Assembly (NCBI GenBank): GCA_964469525.1 | Contig: CAYXYU010000001.1 | Span: 186,001-250,000, forward strand | Reading direction: 5' to 3' | DNA: 64,000 nucleotides | Source of the DNA: JABDCD01 sp964469525 | GTDB lineage: Bacteria; Pseudomonadota; Alphaproteobacteria; Rickettsiales; SXRF01 | Part shown: positions 1-8,877 of the stretch, one piece after another | Numbering within the stretch: position 1 is the first letter of the stretch | Layout: each line of letters begins with the position of its first letter | Program-made: the position numbers and the translations under genes | Notes under the pieces: model-generated | Database searches by the model: none | What the model was told of the DNA's origin: nothing | The model's input: the letters and a program-made list of their open reading frames with translations, nothing else

Positions 1-32
1 AATCGCTGACGCGATTCAGGCGATGACTGACG

Positions 33-551
33 ATGGATTACTTTGCCCTATTGGGCCTTCCCCACGCCTTTACCCTCGACCCGCAGGCGCTCGAAGCCGC
101 CTATTTTGCCGCGCAGCGCCAGTATCACCCCGACCGCTTTGTCGGTAAGCCGGACAAGGAACGGCAGGCAGCGATGCAGCGCTCGGTCGATATCAATAAC
201 GCCTATGACACGCTGAAATCGCCCCTGAAGCGCGCGCAGTACCTGCTCAAGCTGCAGGGCATCGCGGTGAGTGGTGAGGATGATGCGCTGAAACCCACTG
301 CCGACCTGCTGGCGGAGGTGATGGAATGGCGCGAGCAGGCGGCGGAGGCCGAAACGTCAGAGCAGCTCGATAAGCTGGACCATGCGCTGTACCGGATGGC
401 CGAGGCGGCGGAAGACGACATCGCTGAAGCCGGGCTTCAGAAAGACTGGCAAGGCATGGCGAAGCTGGTGCTGCGGCTTGGCTATCTCCTCAAGACGCGC
501 GAGGAAATCACCACCCACCGCATCCGCCTGAAGAAGCGGGGGATAGCGTGA
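33..551 (+). CDS. hscB: Fe-S cluster co-chaperone HscB
   Basis: The J-domain co-chaperone stimulates the HscA ATPase and delivers the scaffold IscU during Fe-S cluster assembly. The protein is 172 aa, normal for HscB. The J domain fills the N-terminal half with the HPD signature at residues 32-34, followed by the C-terminal helical IscU-binding domain. The next gene, hscA, overlaps it by four bases (GTGA), so the pair is translationally coupled. The rest of the isc operon presumably lies upstream, outside the window; the first 32 bases are too short to interpret. Confidence 0.95.
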   Translation: MDYFALLGLPHAFTLDPQALEAAYFAAQRQYHPDRFVGKPDKERQAAMQRSVDINNAYDTLKSPLKRAQYLLKLQGIAVSGEDDALKPTADLLAEVMEWREQAAEAETSEQLDKLDHALYRMAEAAEDDIAEAGLQKDWQGMAKLVLRLGYLLKTREEITTHRIRLKKRGIA

Positions 552-2524
552 ACCTGCTGCAAATCCACGAACCGGGGCAGACGCCGTTGCCGCACCAGGA
601 TACGCTGGCGGTGGGGATCGACCTTGGCACAACCAACTCGGTGGTGGCGGTTGCCACCCTTTCTCCTTCCCCCCTTGTGGGGGAAGGCGGGATGGGGGGG
701 GGCTCTCCACACACTCATGCACCGCATTTGTTGCACCCGCCCCCCCACCCTAACCCTCCCCCACAAGGGGGGAGGGAAATAGTGCAGGCCGAAGTCATCC
801 ACAACATCCATGGTCACGCGCTGGTGCCTTCTGTCGTGTTTTACGGAAGCGACGGCAGCATCGAAGTCGGTTATCCGGCGAAGCAGCGTTTTGACAAGGG
901 TGAAAAGGGGGCCATCGGCTCGATCAAGCGGCTGATGGGGCGCGGACCGGAGGATGTAAAGCCGCTGCTTGGCGTACTGCCTTACGATATTGTACCCGGT
1001 AACGGTACTGTGCGTATCCGGGCTGGCGGCAGGGAAGTGACACCGATGGAGGTGTCGGCGGAGATACTGAAGCATTTGAAACAGGATGCCGAACGCGCGT
1101 TGGGGCGTGAGGTTAATCGCGCGGTCATCACTGTGCCGGCCTATTTCGACGATGCCGCACGCGCAGCGACCAAGGATGCGGCGCGTCTGGCCCGGCTCGA
1201 GGTGCTGCGGCTGATCAACGAGCCGACAGCGGCAGCGCTGGCCTACGGGCTCGATAAGGGAGCGCAGGGTATTTACGCGGTGTACGACCTGGGCGGCGGC
1301 ACGTTCGACATCTCGCTTCTCAGGCTGGAGCAGGGCGTGTTCCAGGTGCTGGCTACTGCAGGCGATACCGCACTGGGCGGCGATGATTTCGACCAGGCGG
1401 TGGCGGCATGGATAGTGGCGCAGCTCAATATCGGGGAACAGGAGTTGAGCAGCGGAGAAGTGGGCAGGCTGGTGGCGCTGGCGCGGGATGCCAAGCACAA
1501 GCTTTCGCGCAGCGAGACGGCGATTATCGCCTACAGGGGAAAGACAGTGACGCTCACGCGCGAGATTTTTGAGGAGTTGATCCGCCCCTATGTGGAACGG
1601 ACACTGGCTGTATGTGAGCAGGCGTTGCTCGACGCGAAGCTGACGACCAGCGATGTCAAGGGCGTGGTCATGGTCGGCGGCTCGACGCGCGTCAGGCTGG
1701 TGATCGACAGCGTGCGCGAGCTGTTTGGCAAGGAACCGCTGAATGACGTCAACCCTGACGAAGTGGTCGCCATCGGCGCGGCGATTCAGGCAGAGGGGCT
1801 GACGCAGGGCTCTGACAACCTGCTGCTGGATGTCGTACCGCTGTCGCTGGGGCTGGAAACCATGGGCGGGCTGACCGAGAAGATCATCGAACGCAATACC
1901 CCCATCCCGGTATCGGTGGCGCAGGAATTCACTACCTACCAGGACGGGCAGGACGGTATGCAGATCCATGTGGTGCAGGGCGAACGCGAGATGGTGCGCG
2001 ACAATCGCTCGCTGGCCCGCTTCGAACTGCTCGGCATCCCGCCGTTGCCGGCCGGCATTGCGCGCGTCAAAGTGGCTTTTACGGTCGATGCAGACGGGTT
2101 GCTCACCGTCTCGGCGGAAGAAAAAACCACCGGCGTCCAACAGGCGATCCATGTCAGGCCATCCTATGGGCTGTCGCCCGAAGAAATGGAGAAAATGCTG
2201 GCCGAGAGCATGCAGCATGCCCGCAAGGACATCACCGAGCGCTTGCTGGCCGAGGCGAAAGTCGAGGCGGAGCGGGCCATACTGGAGCTGCAATCGGCCA
2301 TGAAGCAGGACGGCAATCTGCTGGAAGCGGCGGAAAGATCGCGCATCGACCGGCAGGTCGGGGTGCTGAAGAACGCCATCCTGGGTGGCGACCGTGACTA
2401 TATCGACGCCGAGCTGCAGGAGCTTAGCCGCATCGCCCAGCCCTTCGCGGAAAGAAGGATGGACAGGGCGATTCAACTTAAGCTAAAAGGGGCGCATATT
2501 AATAAAGTGGCCAGTGATCAGTGA
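548..2524 (+). CDS. hscA: Fe-S cluster chaperone HscA (Hsp70 family) carrying an in-frame palindromic insert
   Basis: This Hsp70-type chaperone works with HscB on IscU. The phosphate-binding loop GIDLGTTNS is at residues 23-31, and the DLGGGTFD and GGSTR motifs of the actin-like ATPase fold follow; the substrate-binding domain is C-terminal. It starts with GTG, overlapping hscB. It is 658 aa, about 40 longer than typical HscA. The excess maps to residues 37-78, a Pro/Gly-rich stretch that interrupts the first beta-hairpin of the ATPase domain (VVAVA...VQAEV). The reading frame is intact, so the protein is probably functional with a surface loop. The last codons and stop fall in a short AGTGATC repeat. 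Fold and role follow the family; tolerance of the insert is inferred. Confidence 0.95.
   Translation: MNLLQIHEPGQTPLPHQDTLAVGIDLGTTNSVVAVATLSPSPLVGEGGMGGGSPHTHAPHLLHPPPHPNPPPQGGREIVQAEVIHNIHGHALVPSVVFYGSDGSIEVGYPAKQRFDKGEKGAIGSIKRLMGRGPEDVKPLLGVLPYDIVPGNGTVRIRAGGREVTPMEVSAEILKHLKQDAERALGREVNRAVITVPAYFDDAARAATKDAARLARLEVLRLINEPTAAALAYGLDKGAQGIYAVYDLGGGTFDISLLRLEQGVFQVLATAGDTALGGDDFDQAVAAWIVAQLNIGEQELSSGEVGRLVALARDAKHKLSRSETAIIAYRGKTVTLTREIFEELIRPYVERTLAVCEQALLDAKLTTSDVKGVVMVGGSTRVRLVIDSVRELFGKEPLNDVNPDEVVAIGAAIQAEGLTQGSDNLLLDVVPLSLGLETMGGLTEKIIERNTPIPVSVAQEFTTYQDGQDGMQIHVVQGEREMVRDNRSLARFELLGIPPLPAGIARVKVAFTVDADGLLTVSAEEKTTGVQQAIHVRPSYGLSPEEMEKMLAESMQHARKDITERLLAEAKVEAERAILELQSAMKQDGNLLEAAERSRIDRQVGVLKNAILGGDRDYIDAELQELSRIAQPFAERRMDRAIQLKLKGAHINKVASDQ
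656..781. repeat. Intragenic GC-rich palindromic element in hscA
   Basis: Two arms of about 33 bp are near-perfect reverse complements. The left arm is around 663-697 and the right arm around 742-777. Each arm is itself a small hairpin around CTTGTG or CACAAG. The element is read in frame as SPLVGEGGMGG ... HPNPPPQGGR and lengthens HscA. Related copies lie in addB and addA in the same strand and frame. Confidence 0.85.
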
Positions 2525-2567
2525 TCTGTGGCAAGCTACATTAACTGCTCACTGTCTACTGAGCACT
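2511..2567. repeat. Degenerate AGTGATC-type inverted repeat at the hscA end
   Basis: The motif AGTGATCAGT at 2513-2522 is matched in reverse complement, 9 of 10 bases, by 2558-2567. The left arm contains the last codons and the stop of hscA. It resembles the other low-complexity inverted repeats found at gene ends in this window, but it is short and degenerate. Confidence 0.4.
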
Positions 2568-2580
2568 CTTGAGGAGCCTG

Positions 2581-2919
2581 ATGCCAAAAATTACCTTCGT
2601 ATACGCCGATGGCAAGGAACAAACGGTGGAGATTCCAAACGGAATATCTATTCTCGAAGCGGCGCACAAGCACAGCGTGCCGCTGGAAGGCGCCTGCGAG
2701 GGCTCGCTCGCCTGCTCGACCTGTCATGTGATCGTCGATCCGGCCTGGTACGGAAAGCTCAAGGAGGCGACCGAAGACGAGGAGGACATGCTCGATCTCG
2801 CCTTCGGCCTGACGCATACCTCGCGGCTGGGCTGCCAGATCCTGATGTCCGACGCGCTCGACGGCATCCGCGTCACGCTGCCGGCCGCGACGCGCAACAT
2901 GATGGTGGATAAAAAGTAA
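2581..2919 (+). CDS. fdx: ISC system [2Fe-2S] ferredoxin
   Basis: This adrenodoxin-type ferredoxin supplies electrons for Fe-S cluster assembly. The four cluster ligands are Cys39, Cys45, Cys48 and Cys85 (CxxxxxCxxC...C), within 112 aa. I take the ATG at 2581 because GAGGAG stands about six bases upstream; an in-frame TTG at 2569 lies within that ribosome binding site region and is less likely. It is the last isc gene here, separated from hscA by about 56 bases of repeat-like sequence. Confidence 0.93.
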   Translation: MPKITFVYADGKEQTVEIPNGISILEAAHKHSVPLEGACEGSLACSTCHVIVDPAWYGKLKEATEDEEDMLDLAFGLTHTSRLGCQILMSDALDGIRVTLPAATRNMMVDKK

Positions 2920-3002
2920 CCGCCAGCCTTGCCAGAAACGGCAAAAACCGTTATTATTGCAAGCTGTTATCTTCGTTTTCATTATCTGCGGGAGCCCCCC
3001 GG

Positions 3003-4289
3003 ATGCCTCTGCTCAACGTCCCGAGTTCGCAGCGCCTGATCTCAATCATCGGCATATTGATCATGGCGGCGGCCATTGCGGTAATCATGTCCAGCGGTGC
3101 TTCCATTATCAACAAGGAAGGCATCGAGCAGCGCCTGCAGCTTTTCTCCGTCCATGTGGCCGACGAAGCAGCCAAACAGGGCAGAGAAGGCAAGTTCAGC
3201 TATGGCGCCATTGGTATGGAAGGGTGGGGCTATAGCAAGTATGCGGTGGTTCAGAACGTCAGCCTGGAAATCGCCGAGCGGTCGGTGCTCGACACTACCC
3301 GCTGGACGTTCTCTACCACCCGCATGCTGGTAATGCCCGATCCCGTGACGGCCAGCACCCTGCTTTTCGTGTTTCCCGAGCCGGTCAATGTGATTGAGAA
3401 CAGCCAGCTTAGAACCAGAGTTCTTTTTTCCGATCCGCTGCGATACAGCTATTTCGACGGGATGGAAAAGCAGGCGCATACCATCGTGCATGCCGTCTAT
3501 CTTCCGCCGCAGGTGACGTTGGCCGAGGCGCACGCGGTCGATAGTCCTGCCGGCAAGGAGGAAAAAATCATCACCTACGATCCGAACCCGCTGGTCCGGC
3601 TGACGGTCCGGCCGGAAGTCAACGAGCGGGAGGGAATCTACGCTTTCGCCAATCTCCGTATCACCGAGACTAATGGACAGATGATAACGGCGTCGTCGCT
3701 GGTCAGCCGCTTTAGTGAATCGGGGGGAGAGGACGGACGCCCGCTGGGCAGTTACACGCTGCAGGTGGATGATCTGGCGCTGAAAGGGCAGAAAACCTAT
3801 GACATCAATGCGGATGTCAGCTACCGAGGAGACATGCCGTTCCTCACGCTCAAGGACTGGACGCCTGCCGCCGGGGAGACCGACATTACATTAAACCGGT
3901 TCAGCGTCGCCGGTGAGGATTTCATGGTCAAAGCTTCGGGGGCTTTCTCACGGGCTACGAATGATCCTCTCCCCTTCGGCAGCATCATGATAGAGATCGA
4001 CAACCTACGTCAGCTGCTGGCCAGTGATCTGGTACCGGAGCAGGCGCGCGAGCCGCTGGCCGATATACTGATGAAGGCAACCGGTCAGACGGCAGTGCCG
4101 ATGGTCCATACCATCCTGCCGGTCAAGCGCGAGCAGAACGGCACGCTGTATGTCGGTCAGATGACATTCGAGGAAGTGGCAGCGTCCCTGCTGGCAAAAC
4201 TGTTTAAGTCCGAGATGCAGCGGCGGCTGGTCATGCCGCCGGCCGAGGAACCGCAATCAGAACCGTTACCCGCGCAGGAGGCGCACTAG
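3003..4289 (+). CDS. Membrane-anchored protein of unknown function
   Basis: I do not recognise this 428-aa protein with confidence. One hydrophobic segment at about residues 11-32, with little before it, predicts an N-terminal anchor or uncleaved signal. The remainder is soluble, beta-rich by eye, and probably periplasmic. Long proteins with a single N-terminal anchor and a lipid- or dicarboxylate-like beta domain (DUF2125 or DUF945 types) are common in Proteobacteria, and it could be one of these. It ends two bases before the oligopeptidase gene, whose ribosome binding site (AGGAGG) lies in its last codons, so the two are co-transcribed. Confidence 0.7.
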   Translation: MPLLNVPSSQRLISIIGILIMAAAIAVIMSSGASIINKEGIEQRLQLFSVHVADEAAKQGREGKFSYGAIGMEGWGYSKYAVVQNVSLEIAERSVLDTTRWTFSTTRMLVMPDPVTASTLLFVFPEPVNVIENSQLRTRVLFSDPLRYSYFDGMEKQAHTIVHAVYLPPQVTLAEAHAVDSPAGKEEKIITYDPNPLVRLTVRPEVNEREGIYAFANLRITETNGQMITASSLVSRFSESGGEDGRPLGSYTLQVDDLALKGQKTYDINADVSYRGDMPFLTLKDWTPAAGETDITLNRFSVAGEDFMVKASGAFSRATNDPLPFGSIMIEIDNLRQLLASDLVPEQAREPLADILMKATGQTAVPMVHTILPVKREQNGTLYVGQMTFEEVAASLLAKLFKSEMQRRLVMPPAEEPQSEPLPAQEAH

Positions 4290-4291
4290 CC

Positions 4292-6088
4292 ATGGCTGTG
4301 AAGAAGGCTCTAAAATCCAAATCTATCGTTGCGCCGAAAAAGCTTCCCGAGTGGGATCTGCGGGATTTCTACCCGTCACCTGATTCGCCGGCAGTGGCGA
4401 AGGATATTACCGCCTGCGAGAAACGCTGTGCCGATTTCAAGCGCGCTTATGAGGGCAAGGTGATCACGCTTCCGGCGGAGGCGCTGGCGCGGGCCATCGG
4501 GGAGTATGAGACGATCCAGGAAACACTGGGCAAGCTGGGCAGCTACGCTTCCCTGCGTTTCGCCAAGAACATGGCCGACGCGCAGGTTGCGCAGTTCTAC
4601 CAGAACATGCAGGAGAAGATCACTGTCCTGTCGTCGCAAATACTGTTTTTCACGCTGGACCTTAACAAACTCGATGACGGCGACCTGAACGACAAACTGC
4701 GGAGCCTGGCGCTGAAGCGGTACGAGCCATGGCTGCGCGATATACGTGCCCTGCGGCGATATCAGCTGTCCGACGAACTGGAGAAGATGCTGCACGAGAA
4801 ATACGTGGCGGGACGGGCGGCTTGGATACGCCTGTTCGACGAAACCTTCGCTCACTTGCGCTTTCCTTATGATAACAAGCAGATTGCCTCGGCGCAGATT
4901 TTCGACCTGCTTTCGGCCAAGGAAGCAGCCACGCGGAAAAAAGCGGCGATTTCCATCGGCAAGGTGCTTAAAAGCAATGCGCCGCTATTCACGCTCATCA
5001 CCAACACGCTGGCCAAGGACAAGGAAATTGAAGACAACTGGCGCGGTTTTGAGCAACCTATTTCCTCGCGCAACGTCAGCAACTATATCGAGGACGAAGT
5101 GGTCGAAGCGCTGATCAGCACGGTGCGCAAGAACTATCCGAAGCTGTCGCACCGCTATTATAAACTGAAAGCGAAATGGTTCCGCAAGAAGCAACTCGAA
5201 TACTGGGACCGCAACGCCCCCCTGCCGGGTGATTCCAACCGCCGCTATGAATGGGACGAGGCGCGCGAGCTGGTGCTCGATGCCTATGGCAATTTTTCCC
5301 GTGAACTGGCTGCTGTGGGTAAGCGTTTCTTCGAACGTCCATGGATCGACGCGGCAGTAACGCCGGGCAAAGCACCCGGCGCGTTCGCGCACCCGACCGT
5401 ACCGTCGGTGCACCCCTATCTGCTGCTCAACTTCCAAGGCAAGGAACGCGATGTAATGACACTGGCGCATGAACTGGGTCACGGTGTGCATCAGGTGCTC
5501 TCGGCGAAGCAGGGGACGCTGATGTCAGATACGCCGCTGACGTTGGCCGAGACCGCTTCGGTATTCGGCGAGCAACTGACGTTCCGCGAAATGGCGCGGC
5601 GTGAGAAAGATGCCAAACGCCGCCAGCGCCTGATCGCTTCCAAAGTCGAGGACATGCTGAACACGGTGGTGCGGCAGGTTGCCTTCTGCGAGTTCGAGAA
5701 GCGCCTGCATGGCGAGCGCCGCCGGGGCGAACTAACCGCGGACCGTATCGGCGAGCTTTGGCTGGAGGTGCAGAGTGAGAGCCTGGGACCGGCCATCCGG
5801 CTGCATGGCGACTACCGGTATTACTGGAGCTATATCCCGCATTTCATCCATTCGCCGTTCTATGTCTATGCTTATGCGTTCGGTGACTGCCTGGTGAATT
5901 CCCTGTATGCGGTGTATGAGAAAAAGTCCGTGTCGGACTTTGAGCGTAAGTATCTTTCCATGCTCGAAGCGGGCGGAACGCTGCGCCACCGCCAGTTGCT
6001 GGCGCCCTTCGGGCTGGACGCCGGTAAACCCGATTTCTGGCAGCAGGGGCTGAATGTCATTGCCGGAATGATTGATGAGCTGGAATAA
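4292..6088 (+). CDS. pepF: M3 family oligoendopeptidase F
   Basis: This cytoplasmic zinc metallopeptidase degrades short peptides, including released signal peptides. The zinc site HELGH is at residues 393-397, followed by the downstream glutamate region ETASVFGE, as in the M3B (PepF) subfamily. The length of 598 aa is normal. The sequence starts with a basic, Lys-rich stretch before the conserved WDLRDFYPS beginning. Translation appears coupled to the upstream gene. Confidence 0.92.
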   Translation: MAVKKALKSKSIVAPKKLPEWDLRDFYPSPDSPAVAKDITACEKRCADFKRAYEGKVITLPAEALARAIGEYETIQETLGKLGSYASLRFAKNMADAQVAQFYQNMQEKITVLSSQILFFTLDLNKLDDGDLNDKLRSLALKRYEPWLRDIRALRRYQLSDELEKMLHEKYVAGRAAWIRLFDETFAHLRFPYDNKQIASAQIFDLLSAKEAATRKKAAISIGKVLKSNAPLFTLITNTLAKDKEIEDNWRGFEQPISSRNVSNYIEDEVVEALISTVRKNYPKLSHRYYKLKAKWFRKKQLEYWDRNAPLPGDSNRRYEWDEARELVLDAYGNFSRELAAVGKRFFERPWIDAAVTPGKAPGAFAHPTVPSVHPYLLLNFQGKERDVMTLAHELGHGVHQVLSAKQGTLMSDTPLTLAETASVFGEQLTFREMARREKDAKRRQRLIASKVEDMLNTVVRQVAFCEFEKRLHGERRRGELTADRIGELWLEVQSESLGPAIRLHGDYRYYWSYIPHFIHSPFYVYAYAFGDCLVNSLYAVYEKKSVSDFERKYLSMLEAGGTLRHRQLLAPFGLDAGKPDFWQQGLNVIAGMIDELE

Positions 6089-6680
6089 ACCCCCTTCACA
6101 ATGCTCACTCGCAATAACGGTGAAGGCAGTAAATTATGAAGTTGCTCTAACGTCTTATCCAGGCATCGTTTCTGGCATTCTTCAATGCAATTGCTGCCCC
6201 GATGAGCTTAGGGATATCCTGTTTCAGAAAGTCCATCCGGTGATGCTGGCAATGTAATCCATCTTTATCCATTGTTACATTATCATCTCCGAGAGTATGT
6301 TTGCGATATCGGCAGTGCATTGTGCCTTGTTCCGCTCATAAGGTTGGAAACGGATCTGGATATCGATATAGGGAGCGCTGTCCCTCTCTTCCCGGTATAT
6401 CGTCTTAATAAGCGCCGGAGTGTCGACAACGATAGGCCAGCAACGGCTGTTATACAGCAGAGTCCGAACCGGCAGACACTGGCTGGCGGATGCCTCGAAC
6501 ACTATAGAAGATGCGTCGGATCTGGTCCTGCCCGCCTTCTCCAGCAGCCAGGCGATCTTCCAATACCTCTTGCCGTGCCTGGCGATTATCGGTTATGCGT
6601 TCGCGTGGCATGTTTCCCCCTGCGGCAGGCTAGCAACTTGCATGCTGTTAGGAAAATGAAGCTTTTGTGACAGGGAAGTC
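6089..6680. other. Gene-poor spacer with decayed-looking open frames
   Basis: These 590 bases separate two gene blocks and hold no gene I can defend. The minus strand is open from about 6592 to 6275. A GTG start near 6502 gives 75 residues ending in a plausible-looking helix (ADIANILSEMI). Plus-strand frames of 79 and 132 residues overlap it and look like shadows. It may be a remnant of a lost gene. No clear ribosome binding site or hairpin was seen. Confidence 0.35.
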
Positions 6681-8066
6681 CTACCCCCTCAGCATCTCAT
6701 CCAGCTGCCGCAGCATGTCGTCGGAAGAGGAGATGGTCTTGCTGTTAGCCTGATAAGCGCGCTGGGCGACGATCATATCCGCCAGCTGCCGGCCGAGATC
6801 AACATTAGAGGCCTCCAGTGCGCCGGGGTTAAGCACTCCCACGCCGGTCTGGCCAACCTGCCGGAAATTGGCGTCGCCGGAGCTTTCGGTCTGCGCGAAG
6901 ACGTTGCCGCTTAAGGCTTCCAGCCGGTCGGGCTCGATGAAGTTCACCAGCGGGATCTTATACAGGCGGCGCACACTGCCGTCGTTGAAACTAGCGACGA
7001 CGTACCCGTTCTCGTCGATTTGCACCAGGTTGGTACCGCCGCCCGCGAAGCCATCCTGAAAGAAGCTGACCAGGTGGTAGCTATCATCGAACTGGTGCAG
7101 GCCATCGGTCAGGCCGACTATCGTCGCGTTCGGCGTGCCGAAGATGGGGCCGGCCGTACCCCAGTCGAAGGTGATGCTGCTGGCGGCGGCGCCGTTGGTC
7201 CAGGCGACCGCGACTGGTGAGGCGATGGCACCGCTGACGCCGGCCAGCGTACCATCGCCGTTGAAGGTTACAGTGCCGAAGGCGACCTGCCCGTCGGTGG
7301 CAGTCACATCCGCCGCCGGGTTAGCCACAATCTCGACAGCCCAGCTGTTGATGCCGGTTTTCAGGAAGTTGACCATCAGCGAATGTTCTTCTCCTGTGCT
7401 GTCCAGCACGCCGATCGGCAGGCCGTAATGGGCCTGCACCGAGCCGGAAGCCATATTGGCGGTGTTGAGCGTGGCGTCATAAGCGGGCGGTCCGGCATAA
7501 GCGACCTGCGAGGCAGTCAAATTGGCCTGAATGGAGACATTGCTGGTTGCCACTGGATCAGCGAACAGGTCGGCGATGTTGACGGTAACCAAGTTGGCGA
7601 TAGCGGTGGCGGAGGCAAGGTTTACGTTGTCGGCGACGTCAATGGCGGCAGGCAGGTCGCCATTGCTGTCGAGTTGCCAGCCCTGCAAGAAAAATCCGGC
7701 AGTGTTGGTGAAATCCCCGTTGGCGTCCGGTCGGAAGGAACCTGCGCGGGTAAAGAGAATGGCACCGCCCGCAGGGCTTGCTTCACTGACCGGGATGAAG
7801 CCGGCGCCCTTGACAGCGATGTCGGTGGTAGAATGGGTGGGAGTAATTTCGCCTTGCAGGCTATTCCTTGCCTGCACGCTCGCCCGTGCCCCGGCGGGAG
7901 AATAGGTGGATACGGCATCGGAGGCGAGGAGGTCCCGGAAGCCGACGACGCTGCCCTTATAGCCGACCGTGTTTAGGTTGGCGATATTGTTGGAAATCGT
8001 CCCGATTCGCTGGCTTTGCGATGTGATTCCCGTCACCCCCACGCCCAGCGCCGAATAAAATCCCAT
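6681..8066 (-). CDS. flgE: Flagellar hook protein FlgE
   Basis: It forms the flagellar hook joining the rod to the filament. The N-terminus MGFYSALGVGVTG...SNNIANLNTVGYK is the flagellar rod/hook N-terminal domain. The C-terminus, with GALEASNVDL and MIVAQRAYQANSK, is the matching C-terminal coiled segment. The central part is the variable hook region. The length (461 aa) suits FlgE better than FlgF or FlgG. The ribosome binding site AGAGGTG precedes the ATG. It is the only flagellar gene in the window, and no chaperone, cap or rod genes flank it. Confidence 0.88.
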   Translation of the reverse strand: MGFYSALGVGVTGITSQSQRIGTISNNIANLNTVGYKGSVVGFRDLLASDAVSTYSPAGARASVQARNSLQGEITPTHSTTDIAVKGAGFIPVSEASPAGGAILFTRAGSFRPDANGDFTNTAGFFLQGWQLDSNGDLPAAIDVADNVNLASATAIANLVTVNIADLFADPVATSNVSIQANLTASQVAYAGPPAYDATLNTANMASGSVQAHYGLPIGVLDSTGEEHSLMVNFLKTGINSWAVEIVANPAADVTATDGQVAFGTVTFNGDGTLAGVSGAIASPVAVAWTNGAAASSITFDWGTAGPIFGTPNATIVGLTDGLHQFDDSYHLVSFFQDGFAGGGTNLVQIDENGYVVASFNDGSVRRLYKIPLVNFIEPDRLEALSGNVFAQTESSGDANFRQVGQTGVGVLNPGALEASNVDLGRQLADMIVAQRAYQANSKTISSSDDMLRQLDEMLRG

Positions 8067-8135
8067 ATCGCACCTCTTCTGAGAGTAAAAAGAATACCAA
8101 TCAGAAGATTTGCAAATGCCGTGCCAATTTACGAG

Positions 8136-8423
8136 TTAACGCCTACGCTTACGTTGCGGGAAGGTAGGAAAGGGTGGAGGTTCATTTTTTACTTTGTCTC
8201 CCCAGCTTTGAGTATCCTGAGATGGCGTCTCTTGAGATGGTTCCTCTCGAGATGAAGAGTGAATAGCCTGTAATTCTTTTAAAAGATCGCCCAGTTCCTT
8301 TCCGGCTGGTTTATCCGGGCCAATAGCTTCTGCTATGTAGGGAAAATCTTTTAATTTAGAATAGTGGTTTTCATAGTGGACGATATTCGCAAACGCACCA
8401 TCCAATCCCTGTCCTCTTGCCAC
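8136..8423 (-). CDS. Small hypothetical protein, probable second half of a frameshifted gene
   Basis: This 95-residue frame starts only at a GTG inside the preceding minus-strand gene and overlaps it by 73 bases. It is hydrophilic, with a Ser/Gln/Glu-rich repeat (SQETPSQDTQS) and a basic end (PQRKRRR). The frame is open and protein-like just before the GTG, so one frameshift near 8425 would join it to the upstream frame into one protein of about 180 residues. Family unknown. Either two overlapping genes or one broken gene. Confidence 0.4.
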   Translation of the reverse strand: MARGQGLDGAFANIVHYENHYSKLKDFPYIAEAIGPDKPAGKELGDLLKELQAIHSSSREEPSQETPSQDTQSWGDKVKNEPPPFPTFPQRKRRR

Positions 8424-8674
8424 TTGGTAGCCTCGGCTGAAGAGGAAGGAGGAATTCGCCCAGAGACTAAATCCACCGTTCTTTGGAAATCCTGAACGTT
8501 TCGATACATCTCAGCGTAATCCCCAAAGTTTCTAAAAATGGTGTCATCTGATAGTTTCCTATCTATCCATTCACGCATTTCTGTGAGTATCCCCCTTTCC
8601 GTTTCATGGAGCTTATCGGAAAGCTTGAGCAGTTTGTGCGTTGTTGCCTCACTTAAACCAATTGGGCTAGCCAT
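8351..8674 (-). CDS. Small hypothetical protein, probable first half of a frameshifted gene
   Basis: This 107-residue frame begins with ATG preceded by GAGGAAAA at good spacing, so translation initiation looks real. It is charged and helical (LSEATTHKLLKLSDKLHETERGI), with no recognised domain. The last 20 or so residues overlap the other reading frame, which continues with more natural-looking protein; this suggests a frameshift rather than a true C-terminus. A TATAAT sits at 8704-8709 on the minus strand, but no matching -35 is clear. It lies alone between flgE and the divergent gyrA. Confidence 0.45.
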   Translation of the reverse strand: MASPIGLSEATTHKLLKLSDKLHETERGILTEMREWIDRKLSDDTIFRNFGDYAEMYRNVQDFQRTVDLVSGRIPPSSSAEATKWQEDRDWMVRLRISSTMKTTILN

Positions 8675-8877
8675 CTATTTTCCTCGCCATGCTTACTTAT
8701 CTAATTATACCCCCTTTTTCATTCGATTGTTGTTAAGCTTCTGTGACAGAATATAAGTCATTGTTTCCATATTAAGTTACTAATTTGTATATAAATTATT
8801 TCCCACTTTTTCATTGATTACTGCCATTGATCTGCTACAAAAAAGCAATATTAACCCCCCATAAAAAGAGCCATTCC

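Noticed and set aside
1..32. Possible tail of an upstream isc gene
   Set aside because: Too few bases to choose a frame or recognise a product.
482..2476. Long minus-strand open frame opposite hscA (664 codons)
   Set aside because: It mirrors the codon structure of hscA, has an unnatural His/Arg/Gln-rich composition and matches no family; shadow frame.
6272..6670. 132-codon plus-strand frame in the gap before flgE
   Set aside because: TTG start without a binding site, no domain, and conflicting frames on both strands.
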